Shown here one piece after another: positions 44,560 to 54,390 of a stretch of 64,000 bases of DNA. The stretch is from positions 122,967,411 through 123,031,410 of the forward strand of contig NC_092811.1 in assembly GCF_040954645.1 (NCBI RefSeq). Reading direction: 5' to 3'. The position numbers were made by a program, and so were the translations under genes. This DNA comes from Diabrotica undecimpunctata (Eukaryota; Arthropoda; Insecta; Coleoptera; Chrysomelidae). How positions within the stretch are numbered: position 1 is the first letter of the stretch; each line of letters begins with the position of its first letter. The notes beneath the pieces were generated by a model. The model searched no databases and was not told the origin of the DNA. It saw only the letters and a list, made by a program, of their open reading frames with translations.

Positions 44560-46520
44560 TTTCACGAGCAGACTGGGAGAAGTTTGCTTCTGACCTTGAT
44601 AAGTGCCTGGGCTGGATACCTCCTATCAGTAAGAGCTATGGTCGCTTTGTCAGGGCTGTGATAAGCACAGCCAAAAAGAGCATGCCTAGAGGTTATCGAA
44701 AAGAATATATCCCGGAATGGTGTCAAAATAGTGATATATTATACCAGAACTTTCTTGAAACTGGAGACCAAGAGATCGCAGTTAGTTATTCATAGTCTGA
44801 ATACAACATGACAGCAAAATGGACTGAGACAGTAGAAAACCTAAACTTTCAAAAATCAAGTCGGAAAGCTTGGGCCCTAATAAGGAAACTTTGAGATGGT
44901 AAAAGCTTTTAACAACGGAAAGCAGGTATAAACCCAAACTTAGTGGCTTCTCATATTGTTTCGACATCAAGAGCTACTAGAAATAAAGCTCACACACGAG
45001 ACATAAAGAAACATTAAAAAACCTTGAAATCGCAATCAATCAAGATTGAACACTCCTTGAAGAACACAATTGAAGAAATAGATATCGCCTTAAAGACGTT
45101 TCCCCGGGTAAAGCTCAAGGTTTCGTCGGCATCCACACCGAATTCATACTCAATTGCGGGAAATACACAAAAATCTGGCTATCCAATTGCTCTACTGTCT
45201 ATAACGTATAAACTACTTGAAAGACTAATTTTTAACAGAATAAGCCCAACAATCCTCAAAGCTATACCAATTTAGCAAGCAGGTTTAAGATCAAATCGAG
45301 ATTGCACAGACCAGGTATTATCTCTCTGTACTTACATAGAAGCCGGCTTTCAAAGAAAACTAAAGAGTTCTTCTGCGTTCATAGATCTATCAGCAGCTTT
45401 CGACACCGTCTGGCGAGAAGGAATAATTTATTCTTACGCACTATTCCTTGCAAATTCACCGCTAGATTAATAGAAAATATTCTCACCGACAGAATATTTC
45501 AAGTAACTATAGGATCCGAAGTAAGCACCCACAGAAAACTCAAAAATGGTCCACGCACCACTGCTTTTTAGCTTTTACATCGTAGACATGCAGACAACAA
45601 CATCAACAAAGTTTGGCTATGCTGATGACTGGGCTTTATTAACCCAAACAAAGTCACTAGAAGAAGCTGAAGAGATTCTTACGGAAGACCTAGAGGTTAT
45701 GGAAAATTACTTTCAAAAATGGAGACTTCGCCCCAATGCCTCCAAGACCGAAGTAACCTGCTACCACCTAAACAACAATCTGGCGTCAAGAACCCTCAAC
45801 GTTCACTTTGATAACACACGACTCAACCATAATAAACATCCAAAATATCTAGGCGTGGCCTTGGACAAACGTTAAGCTTTAGAGAACATTTAAGTACAGT
45901 TGCCGAGAAGCTCATCGATCATTCGAAAGCTCTGCGGCACAACATGGGGGACATCGGCATCCACACTCAGGTCTTCAAACTTAGCTCTTGTTTATTCCGT
46001 AGTCGAATACTGCGCGCCAATATGGATCAACAGTGCTCACGTTAAAAAGATAGATGTCCAGCTAAATAACACCAAGAGAATGATCGCTGGAGTAATCAAA
46101 TCTACACCAACACATTGGCTACCAGTTCTGAGCGACATTTCACCACATTTTCTCCGATTCAATCTGCTTACCAAAGAATATAACAAGATCCTTAGCAACA
46201 GGGCGCTGCCGATTCATAACTACATAGAAGATGCAAATAAAAGTCGACTGCACTTCAGAAAATCTCCAATACAAACTGCAGAAATCGCCGCAGCCACAGG
46301 GTTTAACATGATCACCAAATGGATCCATAAATGGTCGGCAGCTCAAAAAAAATATAGCCATACTTTGCGTCACAGAGACACCTCCTGGATTTGACCTACC
46401 ACGTAAGACCTGGTGCACACTTAACCCCATCAGAACTCAACATGTTCGATGTGCAGATATATTGCACAAATGGGGCAAGCTACCATCACCGTCATGCAGC
46501 TGCGGCACTTTTCCTATAAA
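44560..46520 (+). pseudogene. Jockey-group non-LTR reverse transcriptase, decayed
   Basis: It begins in the linker (WEKFASDLDKCLGWIPPISK), then RT blocks in changing frames: YKLLERLIFNRISPTIL, AGLRSNRDCTDQVLSLC-like residues, AFIDLSAAFDTVW and the catalytic box FGYADDWALLTQTKSLEEAE (45613-45672), KTEVTCYHLNN, KYLGVALDKR, then a C-terminal helical region (VVEYCAPIWINSAHVKKIDV). Stops and frameshifts throughout. The 3' end at about 46520 is not sharply defined. It differs from the RTE-like copies in the window. Confidence 0.75.
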
Positions 46521-46869
46521 CTGGGCATAATTTAAGTATTTTTATATCGAGTAAAATTTAACATTTATTGTAATGTTTATTGTAATATTGTAATGTCATA
46601 TATGTCAAATTTTTACTTATTTTTATTTATAACTTTATTATTTTCAATTTTACGATAAAAAGTAATAGAAATAAAGTTGTAGGAAATTTGATTTGCTACA
46701 AATAATGTTGTATAATATTTTCTATAGGGTGGCTAATTTACAAGATACAGCGCAAAACCCATTTGCCTCCTTTTTTCCAAAATGTCGGACGGAGGACTAG
46801 GTTGGCGACCCTACAAACTAAAGCTTAAGCTTATACTAACCACCCCCACACATCAAAAAAATTAAATGG

Positions 46870-47325
46870 CTTCTTCTCAAAAATGTAATCTCAATGTAAT
46901 TTTCAATGGACCGTAAGGAGTATCCACCTTCTTTTATTAATTTTGAGCTAATGTTGTTTAATCCAGCTTACTTGTTCTTTAATCTATTGACTACTTCTTG
47001 CATTTCAACCAATGAGGGTGAGTTTATTTTTCTGTCATTATTTTGGCCAGTGCTATTCCATCATACGCATCAGTGCATCTTTCAGTTTTGTTCAAACTTT
47101 TGTTTGAAGAATTCTGTCCATTTTGTGACTATCTTTTCTATGTGATACCATGTCTCCTTCTTTGTTAAATTTTGGATAGAATTTTCTGGATTTTCGGGAT
47201 TATTTAGTACTCCTACCTCACTGAGTTCCCTTTTTATATTCTCTCATTTCTTCTTTAGATAAATTCTCATGTTTTCTCCCTAGCAACCTATATCGTTCTT
47301 CTGCTTGTCATGTTCTCTGTCTTTG
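46870..47325 (-). pseudogene. Non-LTR retrotransposon fragment, minus strand
   Basis: The minus strand reads LSKEEMREYKKGT in one frame and PSLVEMQEVVNRLKNK, then ISSKLIKEGGYSLRS, in others: the pre-RT linker and the 'K-N-N-K-A-P-G-x-D-x-I' start of RT, where the PG is lost to a stop. Several frameshifts. It lies in the gene C intron next to the 47440 donor. Confidence 0.55.
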
Positions 47326-47439
47326 TATGTAATAAAAACTACAGAAAACTTTTCCGCAATTTGCAGAAAACGGCAATGGCAAAGCTAGAATCATAGTATA
47401 CTGTCTAACGTACTTTAAAACAATGTAAAACCAGCTTAC

Positions 47440-47917
47440 CTTGCAATCATACTTGGCTAAAGGCTTTCCAAACAAAATCTCATAGTGCGCGGACCTTCTG
47501 TGCTTGGTCAAAATCCTGGAAAACATAAAATTATTCCCGCATATCTCACACTGAAACGGCTTCTCTCCAGTATGAAAGTACTTATGCTCTATCGCGTGGG
47601 TACTAATATTAAACGGCTTCAAACAAATATCACATCGGTACTTGGACGAACCTTCGTGCTCCCGGACATGGGCCTCTGTTCTGTACTTTGAGGTATTGGT
47701 GTATTCACAGAAATGGCATGAGTATTTATTACTGGTACTGTGTGTTATGGAATGTAGAGCGTAATCTATGTTAGTGTGGAACTTCAGTTCGCAATCTGAG
47801 CAGGATAAAGGTATTTCGAGCTTCACTGGTAGGACTGATGATCTCTTGCGACTTGTTTTCTTGGAACAAAATTTATTGTTGGACTTTTGGGATTTTTGCC
47901 GAGTTTTCCGGAGTTTC
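47440..47917 (-). CDS. Zinc-finger gene C, main 5' exon (fingers 1 to start of 5)
   Basis: It follows an acceptor ATTTTTTTAG and starts with a basic stretch (KLRKTRQKSQKSNNKFCSKK), then fingers 1-4: LSCSDCEL, YSCHFCEY, YRCDICLK, FQCEICGN, then the start of finger 5 (AKYDCK). The donor AAG/GTAAGC at 47439 ends the exon. The paralogues have this stretch uninterrupted. The 5' entry phase (one base before a codon) equals that of genes A, B and D. The start codon must be upstream; a candidate is at 48864. Likely nuclear DNA-binding protein. Confidence 0.88.
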
Positions 47918-48028
47918 CTAAAAAAATGAGGTTATAAATTTGGATATACATATTAGTGGAAATTTTTAAACTTAAAAATATAAAATGACATAAATAATTA
48001 TGATTATTTCACTAGACTATTTTTAACT

Positions 48029-48841
48029 TAACAATATACGGTACGCCGACGATACTGTGATTCTAGCTGAAAACATCGACGACCTGCAGGAGCTAATCAA
48101 TAGAGTTGACATGGAATGCACAAATTGGGGACTGTCGATAAATATCGATAAAACTAAATACATGGTGACCAGTCAAGTGGATATCGGCGCAACCCAACTG
48201 ATATTAAACCAACAACCGCTGCAGAGAGTTCAGAGATTCAAATACCTTGGATGTTGGATTACCCAAAATCTAGATCCATCCTTCGAAATTCGATGTAGAA
48301 TTGAACAGGCAAGAAACTCATTTCAAAAATTCAAGCCTCTATTATCCAATAACTCATTAAATTTGGAAATCCGTGAAAAGTTTACAAGATGTTACGTGTG
48401 GTCTGTACTTTTGTATGGATGTGAAACTTGGACTTTAAACGCCGATATCATGAATAAAATCGAGGCGTTTGAGATGTGGTTGTATCAAAGGATACTAAAA
48501 ATTCCATGGACTAGCAGAACCAGAAACGAAGAAGTTCTTCGAAGAATGGGACATCAACGAACTCTATTAAATATTATTAAGAGGCGTAAACTAGAATATC
48601 TTGGACATATAATCAGAGGACCAAGATATGAGTTCCTTCGGCTAATTCTCAACGGTAAAATCGAAGAAAAGAAATGGATAGGACGGAAGAAACTCTCTTG
48701 GTTGAGGAATTTGCGGCAGTGGACAGGTTTGACAGCGGACCAATTGCTACACGTAGCGCAAGACCGAGATTAGTATAAAAATATTATAAGCATGGTAGTC
48801 GCCGACGTTCCGTAGGGATATGGCACTCTAAGAAGAAGAAG
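48029..48841 (+). mobile_element. RTE-like retrotransposon, 5'-truncated, AAG-tailed, with TSD
   Basis: An exact 10 bp target duplication ATTTTTAACT flanks it (48019-48028 and 48842-48851). It starts inside the RT palm at NNIRYADDTVILAENIDDLQ and runs open to 48773 through SINIDKTKYMV, KYLGCWITQNLDPSFEIRCR, LLYGCETWTLN and RILKIPWTSRTRNEEVLRRM to the basic KKWIGRKKLSWLRNLRQW. The end is GGCACTCTAAGAAGAAGAAG. At about 0.8 kb with no internal stop, it is one of the youngest copies here. It sits in the presumed first intron of gene C. Confidence 0.9.
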
Positions 48842-48850
48842 ATTTTTAAC

Positions 48851-48864
48851 TGATAAAACGTCAT
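48851..48864 (-). CDS. Possible start exon of gene C (MTFY)
   Basis: On the minus strand an ATG at 48864 gives MTFY plus CA, then GTTAAA, a weak donor. Joined to the acceptor at 47918 the frame reads MTFY-Q-KLRKTRQ without a stop. The intron would be 933 bp, of which 823 bp are the RTE at 48029-48841 and one duplicated target site. Before the insertion it would have been about 110 bp, similar to the short introns inferred for B and D. The donor is poor, so this is tentative. Confidence 0.3.
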
Positions 48865-49007
48865 AGCAACGCCACGTTTCCTACTGACAAAACTCCTTTC
48901 TGCCCCTGATTTCTCAGAGACAAAATTATGACAGATCCGTCACGAAGGTGTCGGTGGGAATTCTATTGTTGTCAGTTTGACAAACGTCATTGAGGTGTAA
49001 CCAATTT

Positions 49008-49394
49008 TGGACAGATATAATGAATCCAGACAAAAAATCAAGATTTGGATGCCAATCAGGAAAAGAAATCAAAAAATTGGTTCCGGAAAATGTGCCATTG
49101 AATACGCAGAGGTCCAGAAGCTCTATTTGAACAAAATTATCGGAGTTCCTACTACCATAAAGGAACTAGCAAAAATTCTCAAGGATTATGCTTTTAACAT
49201 AAAAAAGTAATGGCGAAGACTATAAAGAGTTGTCTGTAAAGTCAATGTGGAATATTATAGCAAAAATGATACAAGAAAAATATTTTACGGAGTACGGCAT
49301 AAAAATCGACCTTTTCACAGACATATCTTTCAAATGTGCAAGATTGGCTAGAGATACCAAGCGGAGACAGCTTCAAAGTGTTCAAGAATGAAGC
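49008..49394 (+). pseudogene. Crypton-like tyrosine-recombinase relic, N-terminal part
   Basis: MDRYNESRQKIKIWMPIRKR and YAEVQKLYLNKIIGVP in one frame, then ELSVKSMWNIIAKMIQEKYF and DISFKCARLARDTKRRQLQS in the next. These blocks match the N-terminal half of the insect DUF3504/Crypton-derived family. The continuation lies at 50796-51091 and 53133-53400, separated by insertions. Frame breaks show inactivity. Confidence 0.55.
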
Positions 49395-50118
49395 ATGTTT
49401 AAAATTTCTTTAAATTATTCCCCTTAGAAAATTTCTTTCACGCTACCTATGCCTATATATTTTGTTAAAAGCCTTAAAAATAACCCAAAAGCAACGAGCG
49501 ATTTTTCACGCTTTTTTTTAACAATGAAATAATTCGCCAATTGTTGTTCTGTACTTTTTATCTATCATTTGTTAAATAGAAACCCTTTCTAGTAACAAAG
49601 AACTCAGTTTCTATTGTCAAATACCCAGTTTACCTTCTCAGAAAAACGGAGATGTTGGTTAGGTTACAAAAATAACCACACTAGCCTTGTCATTTAAGTG
49701 TCATTTTCGAGTGGCACTCTTCGGCCAATACTCCCACTTTTTTTTTTTCCTTAGCTTGTCTAAGATCAGAATTCGAATTCATTTTCGAGTTGGTTCCTGT
49801 GGCAAGCGGTTTGTCTCCATCAAACGGCGGTAAGTGTATTTTCAATTCACCCTTATCTAAATATCTTCACACAGTGCTTCCTATATTAACTATTTTTTCT
49901 TTTGTCAAAGAAACGTCTTCCAATTCGAAGAAACGAAGTCACTTCTGTTTGCCGTTCATTCGTCTCTACTGTTTGTCTCTACTGTTCGTCTCTACGTCTC
50001 GTCTATACTATTTACTACTACCTCTATTATCGGCTGTTTCTCTTTCTTCCTTTTCGTCTGCCTAAATCAAATTTGAGAGATTGCGGATTGAAGATCGTAA
50101 TTCGTTATTGTACCTGAC
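49395..50118. other. Unassigned stretch inside the Crypton relic
   Basis: Mixed composition with pyrimidine-rich parts (49960-50060). No coding motif recognised. It may be an insertion or intron-like spacer. Confidence 0.4.
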
Positions 50119-50132
50119 TGACTGTACGAGAC

Positions 50133-50781
50133 TCCGTCCGGCTCGCGGAGATAAGAATACGGCCGGGGTCAGAAAGCCCTGCCTGTCGTAAGAGGCGACT
50201 AATGGGTAGGAATCGGGAGGTGGAGAGCCGTCGTTTGAGGTGTCGGGTTGGTAGAAACGCACACGGTCGCTTCGGCGACACGGTCACCGGTCTACATTCT
50301 TAGTATCCGAGACGAGACTCTCGTGGGACCACTCTACTCTCATTCCAAAAGAGCCTGGTGAGGTTGAACGAGCTAGGCCCGTACGTACCTCTCCTGACCT
50401 TGGTCAGGAATGGTGTGGGCGCCCCGGCACGTACCCACCGGGAGATTCAAGAGTGGTAGAGGAGAGATCCTCGGCGGCGACCTGTCTACGCGTGAGGTGG
50501 AAATTCCTCCGCCTGCCGAACCTATCCGCCCGTGGTGTGGGAATAACGGGTAGGCAAGGTACTCACAACACAGGTACTACGGGGAAGGTGGAGCCCCACG
50601 GGACGTTTATGGTATACGTAGCGTGGTAACCCCACGAAACGTTTCGGTATACGTGGCGTGGCACCTTCACTTTGGTGTCGGACTCGTAGGGGCAGAGGTT
50701 TCACTACGGGCGTATGTCGAGAGATAGGTAGCCCAGGGTCCTGCCAGGTTTTTATACTTGGAGGGCACGTGCCTTTAGCAA
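50133..50781. mobile_element. GC-rich 649 bp insertion with 14 bp target duplication
   Basis: It is flanked exactly by TGACTGTACGAGAC (50119-50132 and 50782-50795). It is clearly GC-richer than all the surroundings. It contains a possible hairpin CTCCG...CGGAG at its left end, a GCCTGTCGTAAGAGGCGAC segment seen in insect non-LTR or SINE-like sequences (from memory), and an internal 36 bp direct repeat (50594-50629 and 50630-50665). No open frame has protein motifs. The long target duplication fits target-primed reverse transcription. The strand is unknown because no tail is clear. It interrupts the Crypton relic. Confidence 0.75.
50594..50665. repeat. 36 bp internal direct repeat, two copies
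   Basis: CCCCACGGGACGTTTATGGT and CCCCACGAAACGTTTCGGTA start two adjacent similar units, each continuing with TATACGT-GCGTGG. The repeat lies inside the GC-rich element. Confidence 0.75.
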
Positions 50782-50795
50782 TGACTGTACGAGAC

Positions 50796-51091
50796 CGTTT
50801 TATGAAGAAATTTTAAACGTGCTTCAAGAAAAAAGAAAACTTCGTTCAAAAGCATTATCCATCGAAGAACTATTAAAAATCATCCAAAGCTACGACGAGG
50901 AAACCCCCGATGGAGCACAAAAAAATATTTTCACCTTTGCTCATTTGAACTTGTTTGGAGAGGCAATGAGGCCGCAACTGCAAGATTCACTTTTTCTAGA
51001 AGGAATTTGATGTTATGGGAGAATTTACGGACAGAATTGAATACAACAGCTTTTTTTCCAAAACAAATCAGGACGGTTCGAAAAGTTTGAC
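50796..51091 (+). pseudogene. Crypton-like recombinase relic, middle part
   Basis: PFYEEILNVLQEKRKLRSKA, LSIEELLKIIQSYDEETPDG and FTFAHLNLFGEAMRP, a stop, then FTDRIEYNSFFSKTNQDGSK. The phrase 'R-I-E-Y-N-x-x-F-S-K-T' is a hallmark of the DUF3504/Crypton-derived family. It ends at the target site of the 51103-53121 non-LTR element and continues at 53133. Confidence 0.6.
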
Positions 51092-51102
51092 AAGCAGCAA
51101 AT

Positions 51103-53121
51103 CATCATCATCATTCTAGCTTTACAACCCTGCATGGGTCCTAGTCTCCTCAAGAATTTCTCTCCAGTCGTCCTTATCCACCGCCTTTTTCCGTCAAGCA
51201 CGTATTCCCATATTTCTCATGTCTTCATCGATGTTATCAAGGAACCTTGTTCTGGGTCTTCCTCTTTTTCTCTGACCAATGGGTCTAAAAAGGAGCGTTT
51301 TTCTAGCCGGGTCAATTTGTTTAATCTGCATGACATGCCCTATCCACCTCAGACGTCCTATCTTAATATGTTTTACCATATCAGGTTCCTGGTATATTCT
51401 ATAAAGTTCGAAGTTGTATCGTCTTCTCCACACTCCATTGTCAATCACTGCTCCATAGATTCGCCTTAGTACTTTCTTTCGAAACATCCTAGCTCTCTCC
51501 AATGGCGCTACAGCCCAAATCGGGCCTTGGCCTTCTCCAAACTATGCCTCCAACCTTGTCGGTCCCGCGCCGATCTTCTCCAGGTTCTCACGTTTAGCAA
51601 ATTATGCGCGTCCGCTGCCACTTCATCCTCCCATCTTTTCCGTGGCCTTCCTTTTGGTCTTGCGCCCTGCATTTTACTATCTAGGGCTCTTTTCGGAAAT
51701 TTTTCTGTCTCGATTCTTACTACATGACCAGCCCAGCGAAGTCTCTAAAGTTTAACGAATTCTGAGATCGGTGTCTCTTTGAACAGTTGGTAGTTGGTTG
51801 TACCTGGATCTCCATATCATGTCTCGCATGCATAACATACTATTGGTCTGATAATAGTTTTGTAGACCCTGATTTTCGATCTCCAGTATGTGTTTTTGGA
51901 GCGGAACACATGATCGAGTGAAAAATAAGCTTTGTTTCCCTTTAGTATTCTTCTTTGGATTTCTGGTTCTTCTGTTCCATCCGTGTTTAATGCAACTCGT
52001 AAATATGTGAAACATTCTACCGTTTCAATATCGTCCTCTAATTCAACTGTGCGTCTGTTTCCCCTAGCTCTTGCCTGTGTTAACTTTTTTGTCTTTTGAA
52101 TATTTATTTCTAGTCCGGTCTCTTTTGCCTTTGTTTTTATTGTGAATATATTTCTGCCGTCTCTTCTGTTCTGCGAGACATGATGCTGATATCATCGGCA
52201 TAGGCGGCAATCTGTATTGATTTATTTGTTAGGAGATTACATTTTCCATATTCAGCTGTCTTATCACATATTCCAACGTCAGGTTGAATATTGTCGGTGA
52301 CAGCCCGTCTCCTTGCTTTAATCCTTGGACTATTGTAAAGTTTTCAGTGAGCTTATTTTGGACTCTGACAGTTGCTATTGACAAATCCATTGTCGTTTTT
52401 ACCAGTCGGAGACATCCTAGCATGTTTTCATTATCTTTTGTCAGCCTCCAGGTCTCTGAACCATATGTTAGGACTGGGCGTATTATTGTTTTGTAGAGTT
52501 TTATTTTTGTATTTCTCGATATAATTGTGGATTTAAGGAGGAGATTGAACCCAAAATAGTATCTGTTGGCCGTGCAAATTCTACGGTTTATCTCTGCGGA
52601 AGTATTATTTTCAGTGTTAAGGAGCGCTCCCAGGTATACAAATTCGTCCACTGCTTCGATGACGTAGTTTTCTATAACAAGTGGTCGTAGGATTTGTGGT
52701 TGCGTGCTTGTTTTCATATACTTCGTTTTGTTGGTGTTTATTATTAAACCCATTTTTGTAGCTGATTCTTTTAATGCTACATTTGCCTCTCGTACAGCGT
52801 TTTCCGTTCTCCCAAAAATATTGATATCATCAGCATGGGCCAGGATTTGCACTGATTTATTATATATTGAACCAGTGGTTGTGATTTGTGACATACGTAT
52901 TACTTTTTCCAGAACCAGAGTCTAATTGAACAGTATACAGGAGAGATGGTTTTCCATATTACAGTCCGTTATTTGTTTTAAAAGATTCAGACAGTTCCCC
53001 TGAATTCTTACTCTACATTCAAATTTTTCAAGAGTTAGTTTTGTTAAATTTACCAATTGATTTGGTATTCTGAGCTCTTTCATTGCTTTGAACATTTCTC
53101 TTATATTCACACTGTCACGCA
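51103..53121 (-). mobile_element. Non-LTR retrotransposon X, minus strand, with nested copy Y
   Basis: An 11 bp target duplication AAGCAGCAAAT flanks it (51092-51102 and 53122-53132). From 5' to 3' on the minus strand: IREMFKAMKELRIPNQLVNL, a stop, then MSQITTTGSIYNKSVQILAH, ADDINIFGRTENAVREANVA, a thumb (FVYLGALLNTENNTSAEINR) and SETWRLTKDNENMLGC, the Y insertion, then KVLRRIYGAVIDNGVWRRRY and RGRPRTRFLDNIDEDMRNMG. It ends with a (GAT)n tail at 51103-51113. It interrupts the Crypton relic. Confidence 0.85.
51494..52411 (-). mobile_element. Non-LTR retrotransposon Y, nested in X
   Basis: It is flanked by a 10 bp duplication ACATCCTAGC (51484-51493 and 52412-52421). The minus strand begins LRLVKTTMDLSIATVRVQNK and contains IVQGLKQGDGLSPTIFNLTL, then a broken catalytic-box region, the thumb and the C-terminus (in other frames: LRWAGHVVRIETEKFPKRAL and KGRPRKRWEDEVAADAHNLL). 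Many stops, so this is a decayed, 5'-truncated copy of a family related to X. Confidence 0.8.
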
Positions 53122-53132
53122 AAGCAGCAAAT

Positions 53133-53400
53133 GACTGGTAAAAAATTCATCAAACGAAAATTTATGCCCAGTTAGATTATTTTTGAAATTAATGCAAAAA
53201 AGGGGACCAAAGATTTTATCAGACAGACTCTTTCTTTCCGTCCACCCCAACTGGAAGGATTGATCTTGGTTCAAAAACTGTCCACTTAGAATCAACACCG
53301 TATCTAAGTGGGAAAAAATGTCAGCTGAAAAAATTGGAATAGACACAAAAAAACATAAAATAACAAACTATTCTCATCGATCTTCAGCTAATCTTTTATA
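53133..53400 (+). pseudogene. Crypton-like recombinase relic, C-terminal part
   Basis: After the non-LTR element the relic reads, in changing frames, FLSVHPNWKD, SWFKNCPL and INTVSKWEKMSAEKIGIDTK, then KHKITNYSHRSSA. The N-Y-S-H-R-S box contains the catalytic H-x-x-R-type residues of tyrosine recombinases. Indels break it. Confidence 0.6.
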
Positions 53401-53610
53401 AAAGGAATATTTCCAAATAATATATTTACTTCGAAAGAAAGCCCACAAAGTATATTTACTTTATTGTATAAACTATGTCATTTTATTTATGCAATTATTT
53501 CAACTAAACTCTACTTACCTCTGAAATACCACTTCGATAGCACGATGGACAGAGTGGTAAAATACCACTCTTTTTCTGTTTGTTCGCGCTGCAATACAGA
53601 CCCATTCCCC

Positions 53611-53780
53611 CAGTGCGTCAGAGCAAACTGACGCTAAGCAATGCCTGGCATCTCTTTCTAATGGGCCAGGTTAATCGACCACGTGACCTTTCCATTGATC
53701 AGCTCACGTGGTCGATAAACCCGGCCCATTAGAAAGAGATGCAGGGACTGCTTTGCGTCAGTTTTCTCTGTCTCACTGTA
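53611..53780. repeat. Near-perfect hairpin MITE
   Basis: Two arms of about 77 bp (53611-53686 and 53704-53780) pair around a 17 bp loop. Shared blocks in inverse order include ACTGACGC, GCATCTCTTTCTAATGGGCC and ATCGACCACGTGA. This is the shape of a foldback/MITE element. No TA or other target duplication was pinned down. Confidence 0.8.
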
Positions 53781-53875
53781 GGCAGGTATCGCAGAGTTTA
53801 TATGTCTATAGCTGTAGCTATCAAAACATAGCCCCCACCTTATTTAACACCTAATTTTTATTTAAACTCAAGTAG

Positions 53876-54050
53876 AGATAGTGCAAGCACTCCTGACCAT
53901 GGCGCAGTAGACGAAATTTGGTTTAGTCCCCACTTCCATGCGAAACACATTGTACTATGCACTGTATAATTCCACTTACAATAGAACCTTTCTGCCTTTA
54001 CGTGAATTTGACTCCGCCTTCGCGCATGGTCAGGAGTGTTTGAACTATCT
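53876..54050. repeat. Second MITE with about 30 bp inverted ends
   Basis: AGATAGTGCAAGCACTCCTG followed by ACCATGGCGC at 53876-53905 is the inverse of GCGCATGGTCAGGAGTGTTT followed by GAACTATCT at 54022-54050. The length of about 175 bp and inverted ends fit a miniature element. Confidence 0.65.
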
Positions 54051-54390
54051 TTAACATAATTGAGTTCTAATAAGAACCGATTTTTATATAAGTTTATATT
54101 TTTGTAGTGTGAAGTGTACAAAATTGTACAGTAATGTATTTCCACAGAACTCACTTTTTGTTTGGAAAAGTATTTAATGCTTACTTAAATATTTTTTTGT
54201 TATTATTCTTAATATTTTTAATATATGACCTTAGTCGGGTACATATTTAATTACTTATTTTCAAAATTGGCAACTTCTACATACTTTATAATAGCGTGCA
54301 CCGTTTTTGACACGACAATACATTAGAATATACCCTTAAACAGATGTGTGGAAACATCATTATCATATATTTAACCTTATCAAAAATAGT

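Larger units (their letters stand above)
41574..46836. mobile_element. Element with about 225 bp terminal inverted repeats, containing two Jockey-like relics
   Basis: The left arm (41574-41798) starts TATAAGCTTAAGTTTAAGTT. The right arm (46607-46836) is its inverse: its complement starts TATAAGCTTAAGCTTTAGTT and both go on through GCGCTGTATC, ATTATTTGTAGCAAAT and ACAACTTTATTTCTATTACT in the same order. Identity is roughly 80 percent by eye. The interior holds two non-LTR relics and a Cys-rich fragment at 44105-44345 that may belong to the element itself. No target duplication was clear. It lies wholly in the gene C intron. Type unknown: a TIR DNA transposon or foldback element. Confidence 0.65.
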
